Source: Mangrovibacter phragmitis
Lineage (GTDB): Bacteria > Pseudomonadota > Gammaproteobacteria > Enterobacterales > Enterobacteriaceae
Reading direction: 5' to 3'
Assembly (NCBI RefSeq): GCF_001655675.1
Contig: NZ_LYRP01000047.1
Span: 163,593-227,592, forward strand
Length of the DNA stretch: 64,000 bases
Position numbers and translations under genes: made by a program. The notes beneath the pieces are model-generated. The model saw nothing but the letters and a program-made list of their open reading frames with translations, was not told the DNA's origin and made no database searches. Below are positions 1 through 10,303 of this stretch, piece after piece (within the stretch, counting starts at the first letter, position 1; each line of letters begins with the position of its first letter).

Positions 1-39
1 TATATAGCGTCTTGGGCAGTCATTCATCTCTGTTGATAA

Positions 40-68
40 AAGAAAAGCCCCGCCATTGCTGGCGGGGC
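40..68 (-). terminator. Second rnpB intrinsic terminator (repeat copy)
   Basis: A 9-bp GC stem (47-55 pairs with 60-68) with a four-base loop is followed on the minus strand by a T-rich run (46 to 40). It is the duplicate of the terminator at 147-175 and would catch read-through from rnpB. Confidence 0.85.
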
Positions 69-146
69 CTGAAAGTATGAAGCTGACCGGTAAGCCGCGT
101 TCTTTGTTATATAGCGTCTTGGGCAGTCATTCATCTCTGTTGATAA

Positions 147-175
147 AAGAAAAGCCCCGCCATTGCTGGCGGGGC
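147..175 (-). terminator. First rnpB intrinsic terminator
   Basis: The stem at 154-162 pairs with 167-175 and is followed on the minus strand by a T-rich run. It starts 7 bases past the inferred mature 3' end of RNase P RNA at 182, so the primary transcript needs only a short 3' trim. Confidence 0.88.
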
Positions 176-181
176 CTGAAA

Positions 182-560
<379 letters not shown>

Positions 561-567
561 GGCGCGC

Positions 568-596
568 AGTATAGAGGGTTTCACGCCGTCTGTCAC
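568..596 (-). promoter_or_regulatory. rnpB promoter (-35/-10)
   Basis: On the minus strand GTGACA (596-591) and TATACT (573-568) are separated by 17 bp, with the RNA start at 560 seven bases after the -10. The GC-rich stretch GCGCGCC between -10 and start resembles a stringent discriminator. The -35 overlaps the stop codon of garK (593-595), so promoter and gene end share bases. Confidence 0.8.
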
Positions 597-1738
597 CTTG
601 CGGTGCACATACCGACCATTAACGTGGCCGCAATATTACGCGACTCACGATAGATATTTTCAAACGCGCCCCGAAACGCCTCTTCCAGAGAGCCAATACT
701 GCTTAATACGCTGAATACGGCATCAATACCATACTGATGCACAACAGCGACATCCTTCGTCAGAGAGCCCGCTATACCAATGACGGGCTTATGGTATTTT
801 TTCGCCACACTGGCAATACCAACTGGCACCTTACCATGAATACTTTGGCTATCCAGTCGGCCTTCACCTGTAACAACCCAGGTGCAGTCGTGAATGTGTT
901 CTTCCAGATTCAGTGCTTCAGTGACAATCTCAATACCACTGCGCAACTCTGCACCCAAAAACGACATTAATGCTGCTCCCATACCACCAGCCGCACCAGC
1001 GCCAGGGACATTCTTCACATCGACATTCAGCGCACTTTTAATGATGTCTGCGAAGTGGTCAAGATTATAATCCAGCGTGCGAATCATGCTTTCCGTCGCC
1101 CCTTTCTGAGGCCCAAAGATTCGGGAAGCGCCGTATTCACCCAATAAAGGGTTGGTGACATCACAAGCAACATTAATCACGCAATGCGCAAGGCGGGAGT
1201 CCATATTGCTGATATCAATATTACGCAGTTGTAAAAGACTACCGCCACCAAAACCAATTTCCTCACCGGCTTCATCGGTAAGGCGGGCACCCAAAGCCTG
1301 AACCATACCCGCGCCACCATCATTGGTCGCACTGCCACCAATACCAATAATGATGTTTTGAGCACCTTTCTCCAGTGCATGGAGAATTAATTCCCCCGTA
1401 CCACGAGAAGTCGTCAGTAATGGGTTACGCTGTTCCGGTGGAACCAGTGCAAGACCGCTGGCCTGGGCCATTTCAATAAATGCGGTTTTCCCGTCACCCG
1501 AAATACCCCATTCCGCCATAACCTGTTGCCCTAAAGGCCCGGTAACCGGGGAGCTCATTCTGACTCCCTGAGTGGCCGTTATCATGGCATCAACGGTTCC
1601 TTCGCCACCATCGGCAACCGGCACGGAGACATATTCGGCATCAGGGAAGATTTCACGAAATCCTTTTTCAATTGCCTGCGCTACCTGAGTGGCAGAAAGG
1701 CTCTCTTTGTATGAGTCGGGTGCAATTACGATTTTCAT
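593..1738 (-). CDS. garK: Glycerate 2-kinase GarK
   Basis: A 381-aa protein with the full length and sequence of glycerate kinase type 1 (GckA/GarK family). It phosphorylates D-glycerate from tartronate semialdehyde reduction to 2-phosphoglycerate, feeding glycolysis. Visible motifs are DGGEGT near residue 43 and the glycine-rich GGSATNDGG near 135. It is the last gene of garP-garL-garR-garK, 64 bp behind garR. The stop codon lies inside the -35 region of the rnpB promoter, so garK transcripts would run into rnpB. Function is known from the family; operon membership is inferred from order and spacing. Confidence 0.96.
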   Translation of the reverse strand: MKIVIAPDSYKESLSATQVAQAIEKGFREIFPDAEYVSVPVADGGEGTVDAMITATQGVRMSSPVTGPLGQQVMAEWGISGDGKTAFIEMAQASGLALVPPEQRNPLLTTSRGTGELILHALEKGAQNIIIGIGGSATNDGGAGMVQALGARLTDEAGEEIGFGGGSLLQLRNIDISNMDSRLAHCVINVACDVTNPLLGEYGASRIFGPQKGATESMIRTLDYNLDHFADIIKSALNVDVKNVPGAGAAGGMGAALMSFLGAELRSGIEIVTEALNLEEHIHDCTWVVTGEGRLDSQSIHGKVPVGIASVAKKYHKPVIGIAGSLTKDVAVVHQYGIDAVFSVLSSIGSLEEAFRGAFENIYRESRNIAATLMVGMCTAR

Positions 1739-1802
1739 AAGGTTGTTGCCTGGTCATGCCACTCAGGGCGAAAACATCCGGGCGCTGTCTCGCGCCCTTG
1801 CC

Positions 1803-2693
1803 TTATCGGCTGACTTCAGTCTTAGCCAGTTTTTCGTAGTAGCATGCCAGTGCACTGTGGTCGGCAGAGCCAAGCCCGTCAGCACGTAATGCCTGCATCA
1901 TTTCCATTACCGCTGCGGTCAGAGGTAACTGAGCACCCACGCCATGGGAAGTATCCAGCGCATTCGCCAGGTCTTTAATATGCAGTTCAATACGAAAACC
2001 CGGTTTGAAATTACGATCCATAACCATTGGGGCTTTGGCATCCAGCACAGTGCTTCCTGCCAACCCACCGCGGATTGCCTGATAAACCAGATCCGGGTTA
2101 ACACCCGCTTTCGTTGCCAGAACCAGAGCTTCAGACATTGCTGCAATATTCAGGGCAACAATGACCTGGTTTGCCAGTTTAGTCACATTACCTGCACCGA
2201 CATCGCCGGTATGAACCACTGAACCTGCCATTGATTTCATCAGGTCGTAGTATTTATCGAATACTGCTTTGTCACCGCCAACCATCACAGACAATGTGCC
2301 ATCCACAGCTTTGGGTTCACCACCGCTAACCGGTGCATCAAGCATGGATACGCCTTTCGCTTTCAGTGCTTCACTGATTTCGCGGCTGGCAAGTGGAGCA
2401 ATGGAACTCATATCAATTAACACCAGCCCCTGGCGGGCACCTTCGATAATACCGTTCTCACCCAATGCAACTTCTTTCACATGTGGGGAGTTGGGCAGCA
2501 TCGTAATAATGACATCACACTGTTCAGCAATGGCTTTCGGTGTTGCTGCAGTTTCTGCACCTGCAGCAATAACATCGGCAATGGCTTCAGGATTACGGTC
2601 TGAAACCACCAGGGAATAACCGGCCTTAATGAGGTTTTTACTCATTGGTTTACCCATAATACCCAGGCCAATAAAACCAACTTTCATCGTCAT
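1803..2693 (-). CDS. garR: Tartronate semialdehyde reductase GarR
   Basis: A 2-hydroxy-3-oxopropionate reductase of the beta-hydroxyacid dehydrogenase family. An N-terminal Rossmann motif GFIGLGIMG binds NAD(P)H, DAPVSGGEPKA is the substrate-loop signature near residue 122, and GNVTKLANQ holds the catalytic lysine. It reduces tartronate semialdehyde from GarL to D-glycerate. The start at 2693 (MTMKV) has a GAGAGAGA Shine-Dalgarno 8 nt upstream; the usual annotated ATG two codons later at 2687 would be 14 nt away, so the earlier start is preferred. Second to third step of the same pathway as its neighbours. Confidence 0.96.
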   Translation of the reverse strand: MTMKVGFIGLGIMGKPMSKNLIKAGYSLVVSDRNPEAIADVIAAGAETAATPKAIAEQCDVIITMLPNSPHVKEVALGENGIIEGARQGLVLIDMSSIAPLASREISEALKAKGVSMLDAPVSGGEPKAVDGTLSVMVGGDKAVFDKYYDLMKSMAGSVVHTGDVGAGNVTKLANQVIVALNIAAMSEALVLATKAGVNPDLVYQAIRGGLAGSTVLDAKAPMVMDRNFKPGFRIELHIKDLANALDTSHGVGAQLPLTAAVMEMMQALRADGLGSADHSALACYYEKLAKTEVSR

Positions 2694-2726
2694 AATTTGC
2701 TCTCTCTCGCTATTTACAGGTGGTCG

Positions 2727-3497
2727 TTACTTTTTGAATGCATCACACAGTTTTTGAGTGGCACCGCGGAAAACCCCAAGGTCACTGCCCACAGCAACAA
2801 AGGTTGCGCCCCACTCCAGGTAACGACGGGCATCAGCTTCAACGGGTGCCAAAATACCGGCGGGTTTGCCATGTGCTTTTGCGCGTTCAAAAATATGCGC
2901 AATTGCGCGTTGCACTTCAGGATGAGAAGGGTTGCCCAGATAACCCAATGCGGCGGACAAATCACCCGGCCCCACGAAGATGCCATCCACACCCTCAGTC
3001 GCAGCAATTGCATCCAGGTTATCCAGCCCTTCCTGGCTTTCGATTTGCACCAGAATCGTGATGTTGTCGTTTACCGTTTTGAAATAGTCTTTAACTGTGC
3101 CGTAGCCATTACTGCGATGAGAAACAGAAACGCCACGAATACCTTGCGGTGGATAACGTGTCGATGCCACAGCCCGTACGGCATCATCTTCTGATTCAAC
3201 AAACGGGATCAGGAAGTTATAAAAACCGATATCCAAAAACCGTTTGATGATGACCGGCTCATTGGTTGGAACGCGCACCACAGGAGCACTGTGGCTGCCC
3301 TTCAGAGCCATAAGCTGGGGAATGAAGGTAGAAATATCATTCGGCGCATGTTCGCCATCCAGCACCAACCAGTCGAAACCAGCAAGGCCAAGCACTTCTG
3401 TTGTGATAGGGCTTGCAAGAGCAGACCAGCAGCCTATCTGTGTCTGGTGAGCCGCCAGCGCGGCTTTGAATGCATTTGGGAAAAATTCGCTATTCAT
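2727..3497 (-). CDS. garL: 5-keto-4-deoxy-D-glucarate aldolase GarL
   Basis: A 256-aa member of the HpcH/HpaI class II aldolase family, matching GarL end to end. DGEHAPND near residue 47 and the later GIFVGPGDL carry metal- and substrate-binding residues typical of the family. It cleaves 5-keto-4-deoxy-D-glucarate into pyruvate and tartronate semialdehyde. It lies 33 bp upstream of garR and 21 bp downstream of garP, consistent with a single transcript. Confidence 0.96.
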   Translation of the reverse strand: MNSEFFPNAFKAALAAHQTQIGCWSALASPITTEVLGLAGFDWLVLDGEHAPNDISTFIPQLMALKGSHSAPVVRVPTNEPVIIKRFLDIGFYNFLIPFVESEDDAVRAVASTRYPPQGIRGVSVSHRSNGYGTVKDYFKTVNDNITILVQIESQEGLDNLDAIAATEGVDGIFVGPGDLSAALGYLGNPSHPEVQRAIAHIFERAKAHGKPAGILAPVEADARRYLEWGATFVAVGSDLGVFRGATQKLCDAFKK

Positions 3498-3518
3498 TTG
3501 TCTTGCCTTTATCGTTGC

Positions 3519-4847
3519 TTATTTTTGAAGTTCCATACGTTTGATATCGCCAACAACCAGCAGGTAGCAAACCATCGCCATCAGTGCTGAACAGCCGACA
3601 AAGATCAGAGCAGCATTAAAGGAGTGAAGCTCGCTGACCAGGTAGCCAATCACCAGTGGAGTCACAATTGATGCTACATTACCGAAGACATTAAACACCC
3701 CACCGCACAACCCAACGATCTCTTTCGGTGCAGTATCTGAAATTACCGGCCAGCCCAGCGCCCCAAAACCTTTACCGAAGAATGCCAACGCCATCAGCGT
3801 CACAACCAGTGCGGTGTTATCGACGTAGTTACACAAAATGATGGTTGAGGCCAGTAACATGCCAAGCACTATTGGTAACTTACGGGCAAAGGTAAGAGAG
3901 ACACCACGACGAATCAGGTAATCTGAGAACACGCCGCCCAATACTCCACCAGCAAAACCACACAGTGCAGGAATAGAAGCAACCAGGCCAACTTTCAAAA
4001 TTGACATGCCACGCGCCTGAACCAGGTAAATAGGAAACCAGGTCAGGAAGAACCAGGTAATGGTATTAATGAAATACTGGCCGAAAAATACACCTAACAT
4101 CATCCGGCTTGTAAGCAACTGTTTGATATAGTTAGCCTTTGGAGCAGCGATGCTGTCATTCTTGCGTTGGTCCATATCCACAACTGCTCCACCTTTACGG
4201 ATGAAGTCCAGTTCTGCTTCAGACATGCGCGGATGATCTGTTGGGTTATGGATAGTACGAGTCCAGATCCAGGTCAGGATAAAGCCAATAACCCCCATTA
4301 CGGTGAACACATGTTCCCAACCCCAGGTAAACGTGAGCCAGCCCAGTAACGGAGAAAAAATAGCTAATGAGAAATATTGCGCGGCATTAAACAACGCCGA
4401 GGCGGTGCCACGCTCTTTGGTCGGGAACCACGCGGCAACAATACGCGCATTTGCAGGGAATGAAGGCGCTTCGGAAAAGCCCAGCATAAAGCGCATCACG
4501 AACATTGAGATCCCGGCCCATGCAAGAGGAAATATGCCAACGAACCCTTGCAGGAAAGTAAACAATGACCAGAAAAATAAACTGTAGGTATAAACTTTAC
4601 GTGAACCAAATTTATCCAGTAGCCAACCTCCGGGAATTTGCATTAACAAATAAGCCCAACCGAAAGCCGAAAATATATATCCCAAAGAGATTGAACTAAG
4701 TTGTAGTTCTTTACCCACTTCAGCACCAGCGATGGAGAGAGTGGCCCTGTCTGCATAATTCACTGCAGTGACAATAAATATCACTAATAATATGAGATAT
4801 CGGGTGTGCATTCCCCGTTTAGCTTCCACCGTTTCATCCAAAATCAT
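3519..4847 (-). CDS. garP: Galactarate/glucarate/glycerate transporter GarP
   Basis: A 442-aa major facilitator of the anion:cation symporter family (GarP/GudP). About 12 hydrophobic segments are visible, with the family signature NYADRATLSIAG after the first membrane helix and the central hydrophilic loop at about residues 210-240. It imports D-galactarate, D-glucarate or D-glycerate across the inner membrane. The start at 4847 is chosen because AGAGG lies 8 nt upstream; the longer frame to 4877 adds ten residues absent from relatives. First gene of the operon. Confidence 0.93.
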   Translation of the reverse strand: MILDETVEAKRGMHTRYLILLVIFIVTAVNYADRATLSIAGAEVGKELQLSSISLGYIFSAFGWAYLLMQIPGGWLLDKFGSRKVYTYSLFFWSLFTFLQGFVGIFPLAWAGISMFVMRFMLGFSEAPSFPANARIVAAWFPTKERGTASALFNAAQYFSLAIFSPLLGWLTFTWGWEHVFTVMGVIGFILTWIWTRTIHNPTDHPRMSEAELDFIRKGGAVVDMDQRKNDSIAAPKANYIKQLLTSRMMLGVFFGQYFINTITWFFLTWFPIYLVQARGMSILKVGLVASIPALCGFAGGVLGGVFSDYLIRRGVSLTFARKLPIVLGMLLASTIILCNYVDNTALVVTLMALAFFGKGFGALGWPVISDTAPKEIVGLCGGVFNVFGNVASIVTPLVIGYLVSELHSFNAALIFVGCSALMAMVCYLLVVGDIKRMELQK

Positions 4848-5223
4848 TTTTCCAGCCTCTAAGTCGGGTACAAACAAATAAATTTAAAATATTTTTATGA
4901 ACACCATATAAATAAACCAATAAAAAAACTGGTAAGTGTTTTTTTAATTTTCCACAGTATAATCACAGTATAAATAATGCGCACCATGCAAACGCACAAT
5001 TGAAAGTGTGAATTTAAATTATCTAATGAGCAAATGCACAATAGCATGGGCGATAATGCACAATTTTTACTGTTCCCCACCTTGCCAGCTCTGGCTTCAG
5101 CATATTAAGTGATGCAGATCACATTTTATTCTGAATGAACCTGACATGCTAATTCCACAATATATTTATTAACCTTTTCATTTTTTAAATATCACCAGAC
5201 AGCGTACCTGGAGAATACTGGAA
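4848..5223. promoter_or_regulatory. Divergent garP/garD control region
   Basis: This 376-bp gene-free, AT-rich region separates the garPLRK operon from garD, so both promoters must be here. It contains a CRP-like site at 5104-5125 and three copies of GCACAAT at 4994-5000, 5036-5042 and 5058-5064. The copies are 42 and 22 bp apart, close to four and two helical turns. In E. coli these genes are activated by the PucR-type regulator CdaR; the repeats are candidate half-sites, which is an inference. No clear -35/-10 pair was assigned. Confidence 0.6.
5104..5125. promoter_or_regulatory. Probable CRP-cAMP binding site
   Basis: The palindrome AGTGA-N6-TCACA matches the CRP consensus TGTGA-N6-TCACA at nine of ten core positions. 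Its centre is about 110 bp upstream of the garD start codon, between the divergent sugar-acid genes. Catabolite control of the pathway is therefore likely. Confidence 0.65.
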
Positions 5224-6795
5224 ATGGCAACGATAGAAGTTAAACAGCATTCACCTCAGGCATTTTATATAAAAGTTCATGAAACTGATAACGTCGCTAT
5301 TATTGTTAATGACAATGGTTTAAAGGCTGGCACATGTTTTCCTGATGGCCTGACATTAATTGAGCATATTCCCCAGGGGCATAAAGTAGCCTTAAGTGAT
5401 ATTCCACAAAAAGGGGAAATAATTCGCTATGGCGAAGTTATCGGCTATGCGGTACGTAATGTTCCGGCCGGAGCCTGGATTGATGAATCCATGGTGGAAT
5501 TACCAAAAGCGCCACCCTTGAACACACTCCCACTGGCGACCCGCGTTCCTGAGCCTTTACCGCCGCTGGAAGGATACACCTTTGAAGGTTACCGCAACGC
5601 AGATGGCAGTGTCGGTACCAAAAACCTGTTGGGTATCACCACCAGCGTACACTGTGTCGCAGGGGTTGTGGATTATGTAGTCAAACTGATTGAGCGAGAC
5701 TTACTCCCCAACTACCCTAATGTTGATGGCGTGGTTGGGCTGAATCACCTGTATGGTTGCGGTGTGGCTATTAATGCGCCTGCAGCAGTGGTTCCGATTC
5801 GCACTATCCATAACATCGCGCTTAACCCCAATTTTGGTGGAGAGGTGATGGTGATTGGGTTGGGTTGTGAAAAGCTGCAACCTGAGCGCCTGTTGCAGGG
5901 TACTGAAGATGTTCAGCCAATAAATGTGGATGAAGCCAGCATAGTGCGGCTGCAGGATGAACAGCACATTGGCTTCCAGTCAATGGTGGAAGATATCTTA
6001 CGTGTCGCTGCCCGTCATCTGGACAAGCTCAACCAGCGTAAACGCGAAACCTGCCCGGCATCTGAACTGGTAGTGGGTACACAGTGTGGCGGGAGTGATG
6101 CATTCTCTGGCGTAACAGCAAACCCGGCAGTGGGTTTCGCATCTGACTTACTGGTGCGTTGCGGTGCGACCGTAATGTTTTCTGAAGTGACTGAAGTGCG
6201 TGATGCCATTCATTTACTCACTCCGCGCGCAGTCAATAAAGACGTAGGCAAACGCCTGCTTGAAGAAATGGCCTGGTATGACAATTATCTGGATATGGGG
6301 AAAACGGACCGCAGCGCCAACCCATCACCAGGGAATAAGAAAGGCGGGCTGGCAAACGTTGTTGAGAAAGCATTGGGCTCCATTGCCAAGTCTGGGAAAA
6401 GTGCGATTGTGGAAGTATTATCGCCCGGCCAGCGCCCCACAAAACGTGGGCTGATTTATGCCGCAACGCCTGCCAGCGACTTTGTTTGTGGCACACAACA
6501 GGTTTCATCAGGAATCACCGTTCAGGTTTTCACAACGGGCCGCGGGACACCTTATGGCCTGATGGCTGTACCGGTGATAAAAATGGCAACCCGTACTGAG
6601 CTGGCTAACCGCTGGTTTGACTTAATGGATATTAATGCCGGCACCATTGCAACGGGTGAAGAGACAATTGAAGATGTGGGCTGGAAGTTGTTCCTCTTTA
6701 TTCTCGATGTAGCCAGTGGACGGAAAAAAACCTTCTCAGACCAGTGGGGCCTGCACAACCAACTGGCTGTATTTAACCCCGCACCCGTGACCTGA
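5224..6795 (+). CDS. garD: Galactarate dehydratase GarD
   Basis: A 523-aa enzyme of the UxaA/altronate dehydratase superfamily. The N-terminal SAF-like domain covers roughly residues 10-95 and the catalytic part begins with [14 protein letters not shown]. Conserved cysteines, including [14 protein letters not shown] near residue 285, fit an iron-dependent dehydratase. It converts galactarate to 5-keto-4-deoxy-D-glucarate, the GarL substrate. The ATG has GGAGA 9 nt upstream. In E. coli K-12 garD is followed by other loci (the aga and yra fimbrial genes, from memory); here the next gene is rsmI. Confidence 0.96.
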   Translation: MATIEVKQHSPQAFYIKVHETDNVAIIVNDNGLKAGTCFPDGLTLIEHIPQGHKVALSDIPQKGEIIRYGEVIGYAVRNVPAGAWIDESMVELPKAPPLNTLPLATRVPEPLPPLEGYTFEGYRNADGSVGTKNLLGITTSVHCVAGVVDYVVKLIERDLLPNYPNVDGVVGLNHLYGCGVAINAPAAVVPIRTIHNIALNPNFGGEVMVIGLGCEKLQPERLLQGTEDVQPINVDEASIVRLQDEQHIGFQSMVEDILRVAARHLDKLNQRKRETCPASELVVGTQCGGSDAFSGVTANPAVGFASDLLVRCGATVMFSEVTEVRDAIHLLTPRAVNKDVGKRLLEEMAWYDNYLDMGKTDRSANPSPGNKKGGLANVVEKALGSIAKSGKSAIVEVLSPGQRPTKRGLIYAATPASDFVCGTQQVSSGITVQVFTTGRGTPYGLMAVPVIKMATRTELANRWFDLMDINAGTIATGEETIEDVGWKLFLFILDVASGRKKTFSDQWGLHNQLAVFNPAPVT

Positions 6796-6800
6796 TCCAC

Positions 6801-6848
6801 CAGCAAGGCATGAACACGCCACATTTGCTATGTTCATGCCTGCTTTGC
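6801..6848 (+). terminator. Hairpin behind garD
   Basis: A perfect 10-bp stem (6807-6816 with 6831-6840) with a 14-base loop lies just after the garD stop and before the convergent rsmI end. There is no strong T run (TGCTTTGCC follows), so it is a weak intrinsic terminator or a 3'-end stabiliser. Confidence 0.45.
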
Positions 6849-6858
6849 CAGGATAACG

Positions 6859-7725
6859 TCAACCGTTATCCTGTGCATCCAGCGCATATTTATACAGCGC
6901 ATTTTTCTTAACACCATGAATTTCTGCCGCCAGCGCGGCAGCTTTTTTCAGTGGTAATTCTGCCTGTAATAAGGCCAGAGTGCGCAATGCATCCGGCGGC
7001 AGGGCTTCTTCTTGTGCTTTATAACCTTCCACAATCAGCACCATTTCCCCTTTACGCCGGTTATCATCTTCCTGAACCCAGGCCAGTAATTCACCTATCG
7101 GGGCACCATATACAGATTCCCAGGTTTTGGTGAGCTCACGAGCCAGCACTACATAGCGCCCGGACCCCAGCACCGTATTTATATCCGCGAGGCTGTCCAG
7201 CAGACGGTGAGTGGATTCATAGAAAATCAGCGTGCGCGGCTCTTGCGACAATGCGGTCAGTGCATCTCGCCGCCCTTTTGGTTTGGCAGGCAAGAAGCCC
7301 TCGTAACAAAACCGGTCAGAAGGCAAACCTGCTGCGCTTAAAGCGGCAATGGCAGCACATGGGCCGGGTAATGGCACCACACGAATTCCCGCTTCACGGC
7401 AGGTGCGCACCAGATGATAACCCGGGTCATTAATCAGCGGTGTTCCGGCATCGGAAACCAGAGCAATGTTCTGCCCCTCTTGCAGCTTAGCCAGCAATGT
7501 TTCTGCTTTTTGTTGTTCATTATGGTCATGAAGTGCGAATAAACGCGCATTTATGGCAAAATGCTGTAAAAGTAACCCGGTATGACGGGTATCCTCCGCT
7601 GCAATAAGATCAACAGACTGCAATACGGACAGCGCACGTTGAGTAATATCACCCAAATTTCCGATAGGTGTAGGAACGATATAAAGCTGACCATCAGAAT
7701 TCAGCACTGATTCGTCTTGTTTCAT
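6859..7725 (-). CDS. rsmI: 16S rRNA (cytidine1402-2'-O)-methyltransferase RsmI
   Basis: A 288-aa SAM-dependent methyltransferase of the tetrapyrrole methylase fold. Conserved blocks are [12 protein letters not shown] near residue 17, EDTRHTG near 45, [13 protein letters not shown] near 90 and PGPCAA near 118. With RsmH it makes m4Cm1402 in the ribosomal P site. It is divergent from lpoA: the rsmI start (7725) and the lpoA start (7786) are only 60 bp apart, so the promoters must be compact or overlapping. Formerly yraL. Confidence 0.96.
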   Translation of the reverse strand: MKQDESVLNSDGQLYIVPTPIGNLGDITQRALSVLQSVDLIAAEDTRHTGLLLQHFAINARLFALHDHNEQQKAETLLAKLQEGQNIALVSDAGTPLINDPGYHLVRTCREAGIRVVPLPGPCAAIAALSAAGLPSDRFCYEGFLPAKPKGRRDALTALSQEPRTLIFYESTHRLLDSLADINTVLGSGRYVVLARELTKTWESVYGAPIGELLAWVQEDDNRRKGEMVLIVEGYKAQEEALPPDALRTLALLQAELPLKKAAALAAEIHGVKKNALYKYALDAQDNG

Positions 7726-7785
7726 TGTTTCATCCGTATTGCCGATTTAATATTGAGCATTAAGCAAAAAAACACTGGATACAGT

Positions 7786-9921
7786 ATGGTACCGTCAAAC
7801 CGTTTTCGTTCTAAAGCTTCACGCAGCCTGCCAGTGGTTCTGGCCGCGATTTTGTTCGCAGGATGCGTCGCGCATGAACCAGACCAAAGTGCACCTTACA
7901 TGCAAGGCCAGGTAAAGGCCGGTTCCGCCTTCTACTTGCAGCAAATGCAGCAGAGTACGAATGATACCAAGACCAACTGGCAATTACTTGCCATTCGTTC
8001 ACTACTCCAGGAAGGGAAAACCAACCAGGCAGTGCAACTCTTCCAGGAACTACCACAGCAGGTTACCGCACAGCAACGTGATGAACAGGCATTGCTGGCC
8101 GTTGAAATGAAACTGGTGCAGCAAGACCCGGACAGCGCAAAAACACTGCTGGCAAATATAAATCCAGAAACACTGACCCCGTCTCAGGCGCAACGTTACT
8201 GGCAGGCGCAAATTGCGCTTAACCACGGCACGCCTTCTATTGAGTTACTCCGGGCGTTAATTGCTCAGGAACCCGGACTGCAGGGGAAGGCAAAACAGCA
8301 AAATATTGATGCAACCTGGCAGGCCCTTTCTTCAATGACCAGGGAACAAGCTAATGCACTGGTTATCAATACCGGTGAACAGACCTTACGTGGCTGGCTC
8401 GACTTGCAGCATATGTGGTTCGATAACCGTAATGATGCCACCATGCTACAGGCTGCAATCAAAGACTGGCAGACACGTTACCCGGACAACCCGGCAGCAA
8501 AAATGCTACCAACCCCACTGGCAAACGTGCAGTCATTCCAGCCTACGTCAGTTCAAAAAATTGCCTTGTTGCTGCCACTGAGCGGCCAGGCGGCCATTTT
8601 TGGTCGTACGATTGAGCAAGGTTTCGAGGCGGCCAAAAATGCAGGTACAACGCCAGTTACCCAGATTGCGCCGCAATCTGTACCTGCCTCTGCCAGCAAC
8701 ACTGAGGCAAATGGTGTGCAAACCACTCCGGGCACCACCGCAGACACAGCGGCAAGTGCAAACGGGGGGGTTGTCAGCCCATCTGCAGCATCCGTTGATA
8801 ATCTGACCGGTGAAACAGCTACCGCCACACAAACCGGCACTACGGCTACAACTGACACCACCACACCAGACACACCCGTTGTAGCCAGCACAACGCCATC
8901 TGCTGATACCCAGGCTATTAATAGCACCCCAGCAAATCCATCCGCTGAATTAAAAGTGTATGACACCAGTGCGCAATCCATTGATCAGATCATGGCTCAG
9001 GTCCAAAAAGACGGTGCCAGTATCATTATCGGTCCATTGCTGAAAGAAAATGTTAAAGCCGCAGTTAAAATCAATACCACTTTAAATATGCTGGCTCTTA
9101 ACCAACCGGAAGATGTGCAGAATCAGGCAAATGTCTGTTACTTCGCGTTGTCGCCAGAAAACGAAGCCGCAGATGCTGCGCGACATATTTGGCAATCCGG
9201 GCAACGTAACCCGCTGGTACTGATTCCACGCAATAGTTTTGGTTCGCGTATCAGTAAAGCTTTTGCCACGGCGTGGCAACAACTGGGTGGTGGTGTAGTA
9301 CTTGAGCAACAGTTCGGTTCAGTAAATGAGTTGAAAATGAGCATTAACCGCAATTCAGGTATTACGCTGACTGGCCGTCCCGTTCAGGCGAGCCTGCCAC
9401 AGCAGAAGAGTGTGACCATTGGTGGGTTAACCATTCCGGCAGCGCCTTCAGATGCAGACATCACTGCCGGAACCTCGGGAAAAGTAGACGCAGTATATAT
9501 TGTGGCGACTCAACCTGAGCTGGCACTGCTCAAACCGATGATAACCATGGGTTCAGGCAGCCGTAATGGCGGTGCAGTGTTGTATGCCAGTTCACGCAGT
9601 GCCCAGGGCGGTACCGGGCCAGACTTCCGTCTGGAAATGAGCGGTCTGCAATTCAGTGACATTCCGATGTTGTCCGGGGGCAATAATACCCTGATGCAGC
9701 AAGCGCTCGGCAGTGTGAATAACGATTACTCACTTGCCCGCCTGTATGCTATGGGTGTCGATGCCTGGACGCTGGCCAGCCACTTTTCGCAAATACGTCA
9801 GGTGCCCGGATACCAGGTTATGGGGAATACTGGCAACCTGACCGCCAATAGCGATTGTGTTATCAAACGGAAATTGCCATGGCTTATGTACCAACAAGGC
9901 AACGTGGTTCCCGTCAATTAA
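7786..9921 (+). CDS. lpoA: Penicillin-binding protein 1A activator lipoprotein LpoA
   Basis: An outer-membrane lipoprotein of 711 aa that stimulates PBP1A transpeptidation. It has a signal peptide with lipobox LFAGC (Cys at about 26), an N-terminal TPR-like helical domain to about residue 250, and a C-terminal domain related to periplasmic binding proteins. A Thr/Ala/Pro/Ser-rich linker of low complexity sits at about residues 286-385 and makes this protein longer than the roughly 678-aa K-12 form. The start at 7786 is preferred over an in-frame start 23 codons upstream that would place a long hydrophilic stretch before the signal peptide. Its end overlaps yraN by 43 bp. Confidence 0.95.
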   Translation: MVPSNRFRSKASRSLPVVLAAILFAGCVAHEPDQSAPYMQGQVKAGSAFYLQQMQQSTNDTKTNWQLLAIRSLLQEGKTNQAVQLFQELPQQVTAQQRDEQALLAVEMKLVQQDPDSAKTLLANINPETLTPSQAQRYWQAQIALNHGTPSIELLRALIAQEPGLQGKAKQQNIDATWQALSSMTREQANALVINTGEQTLRGWLDLQHMWFDNRNDATMLQAAIKDWQTRYPDNPAAKMLPTPLANVQSFQPTSVQKIALLLPLSGQAAIFGRTIEQGFEAAKNAGTTPVTQIAPQSVPASASNTEANGVQTTPGTTADTAASANGGVVSPSAASVDNLTGETATATQTGTTATTDTTTPDTPVVASTTPSADTQAINSTPANPSAELKVYDTSAQSIDQIMAQVQKDGASIIIGPLLKENVKAAVKINTTLNMLALNQPEDVQNQANVCYFALSPENEAADAARHIWQSGQRNPLVLIPRNSFGSRISKAFATAWQQLGGGVVLEQQFGSVNELKMSINRNSGITLTGRPVQASLPQQKSVTIGGLTIPAAPSDADITAGTSGKVDAVYIVATQPELALLKPMITMGSGSRNGGAVLYASSRSAQGGTGPDFRLEMSGLQFSDIPMLSGGNNTLMQQALGSVNNDYSLARLYAMGVDAWTLASHFSQIRQVPGYQVMGNTGNLTANSDCVIKRKLPWLMYQQGNVVPVN

Positions 9922-10280
9922 GTGCCACACAACAGAAAGGCGCGCTCTGGGAACAGAGGGCGCGCCGCTGGCTGGAGCAGCAAGGATTACATTTTATTGC
10001 AGCCAATGTGCGTTTTGGCAGAGGTGAGATAGACCTTATTATGCAACAGGGCGGGTGCCTGGTTTTTGTTGAAGTGCGCTATCGCCAGTCAGCACTATAT
10101 GGTGGTGCGCAAGCCAGTATCACTCGCCAAAAAAGGCGTAAACTGTTACAAACTGCCAACTTATGGCTGGCGCAACAAAACCAGAGTTTTGATACTGTGG
10201 ATTGCCGTTTTGATGTGTTAGCCTTCACGAATGACCGGGCGGAATGGATACCTAATGCATTCTCCGCCTGCGACAATTAA
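9879..10280 (+). CDS. yraN: YraN, UPF0102 endonuclease-like protein
   Basis: A 133-aa UPF0102 protein with a predicted restriction-endonuclease-like fold. The motif GEIDLIMQQ followed by VFVEVRYR (about residues 49-70) matches the D-(E/Q)xK-type nuclease core. The biological role is not established. The start at 9879 (MAYVPTR) aligns with the family; the gene begins inside lpoA, a 43-bp overlap that suggests translational coupling. diaA follows 23 bp later. Confidence 0.9.
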   Translation: MAYVPTRQRGSRQLSATQQKGALWEQRARRWLEQQGLHFIAANVRFGRGEIDLIMQQGGCLVFVEVRYRQSALYGGAQASITRQKRRKLLQTANLWLAQQNQSFDTVDCRFDVLAFTNDRAEWIPNAFSACDN

Positions 10281-10303
10281 AAGCCATTGCATCAGGATCT
10301 ATT

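Noticed and set aside
8553-8981. Val/Ala-rich 142-aa minus-strand frame
   Set aside because: Antisense to the repetitive linker of lpoA; no start signal or similarity.
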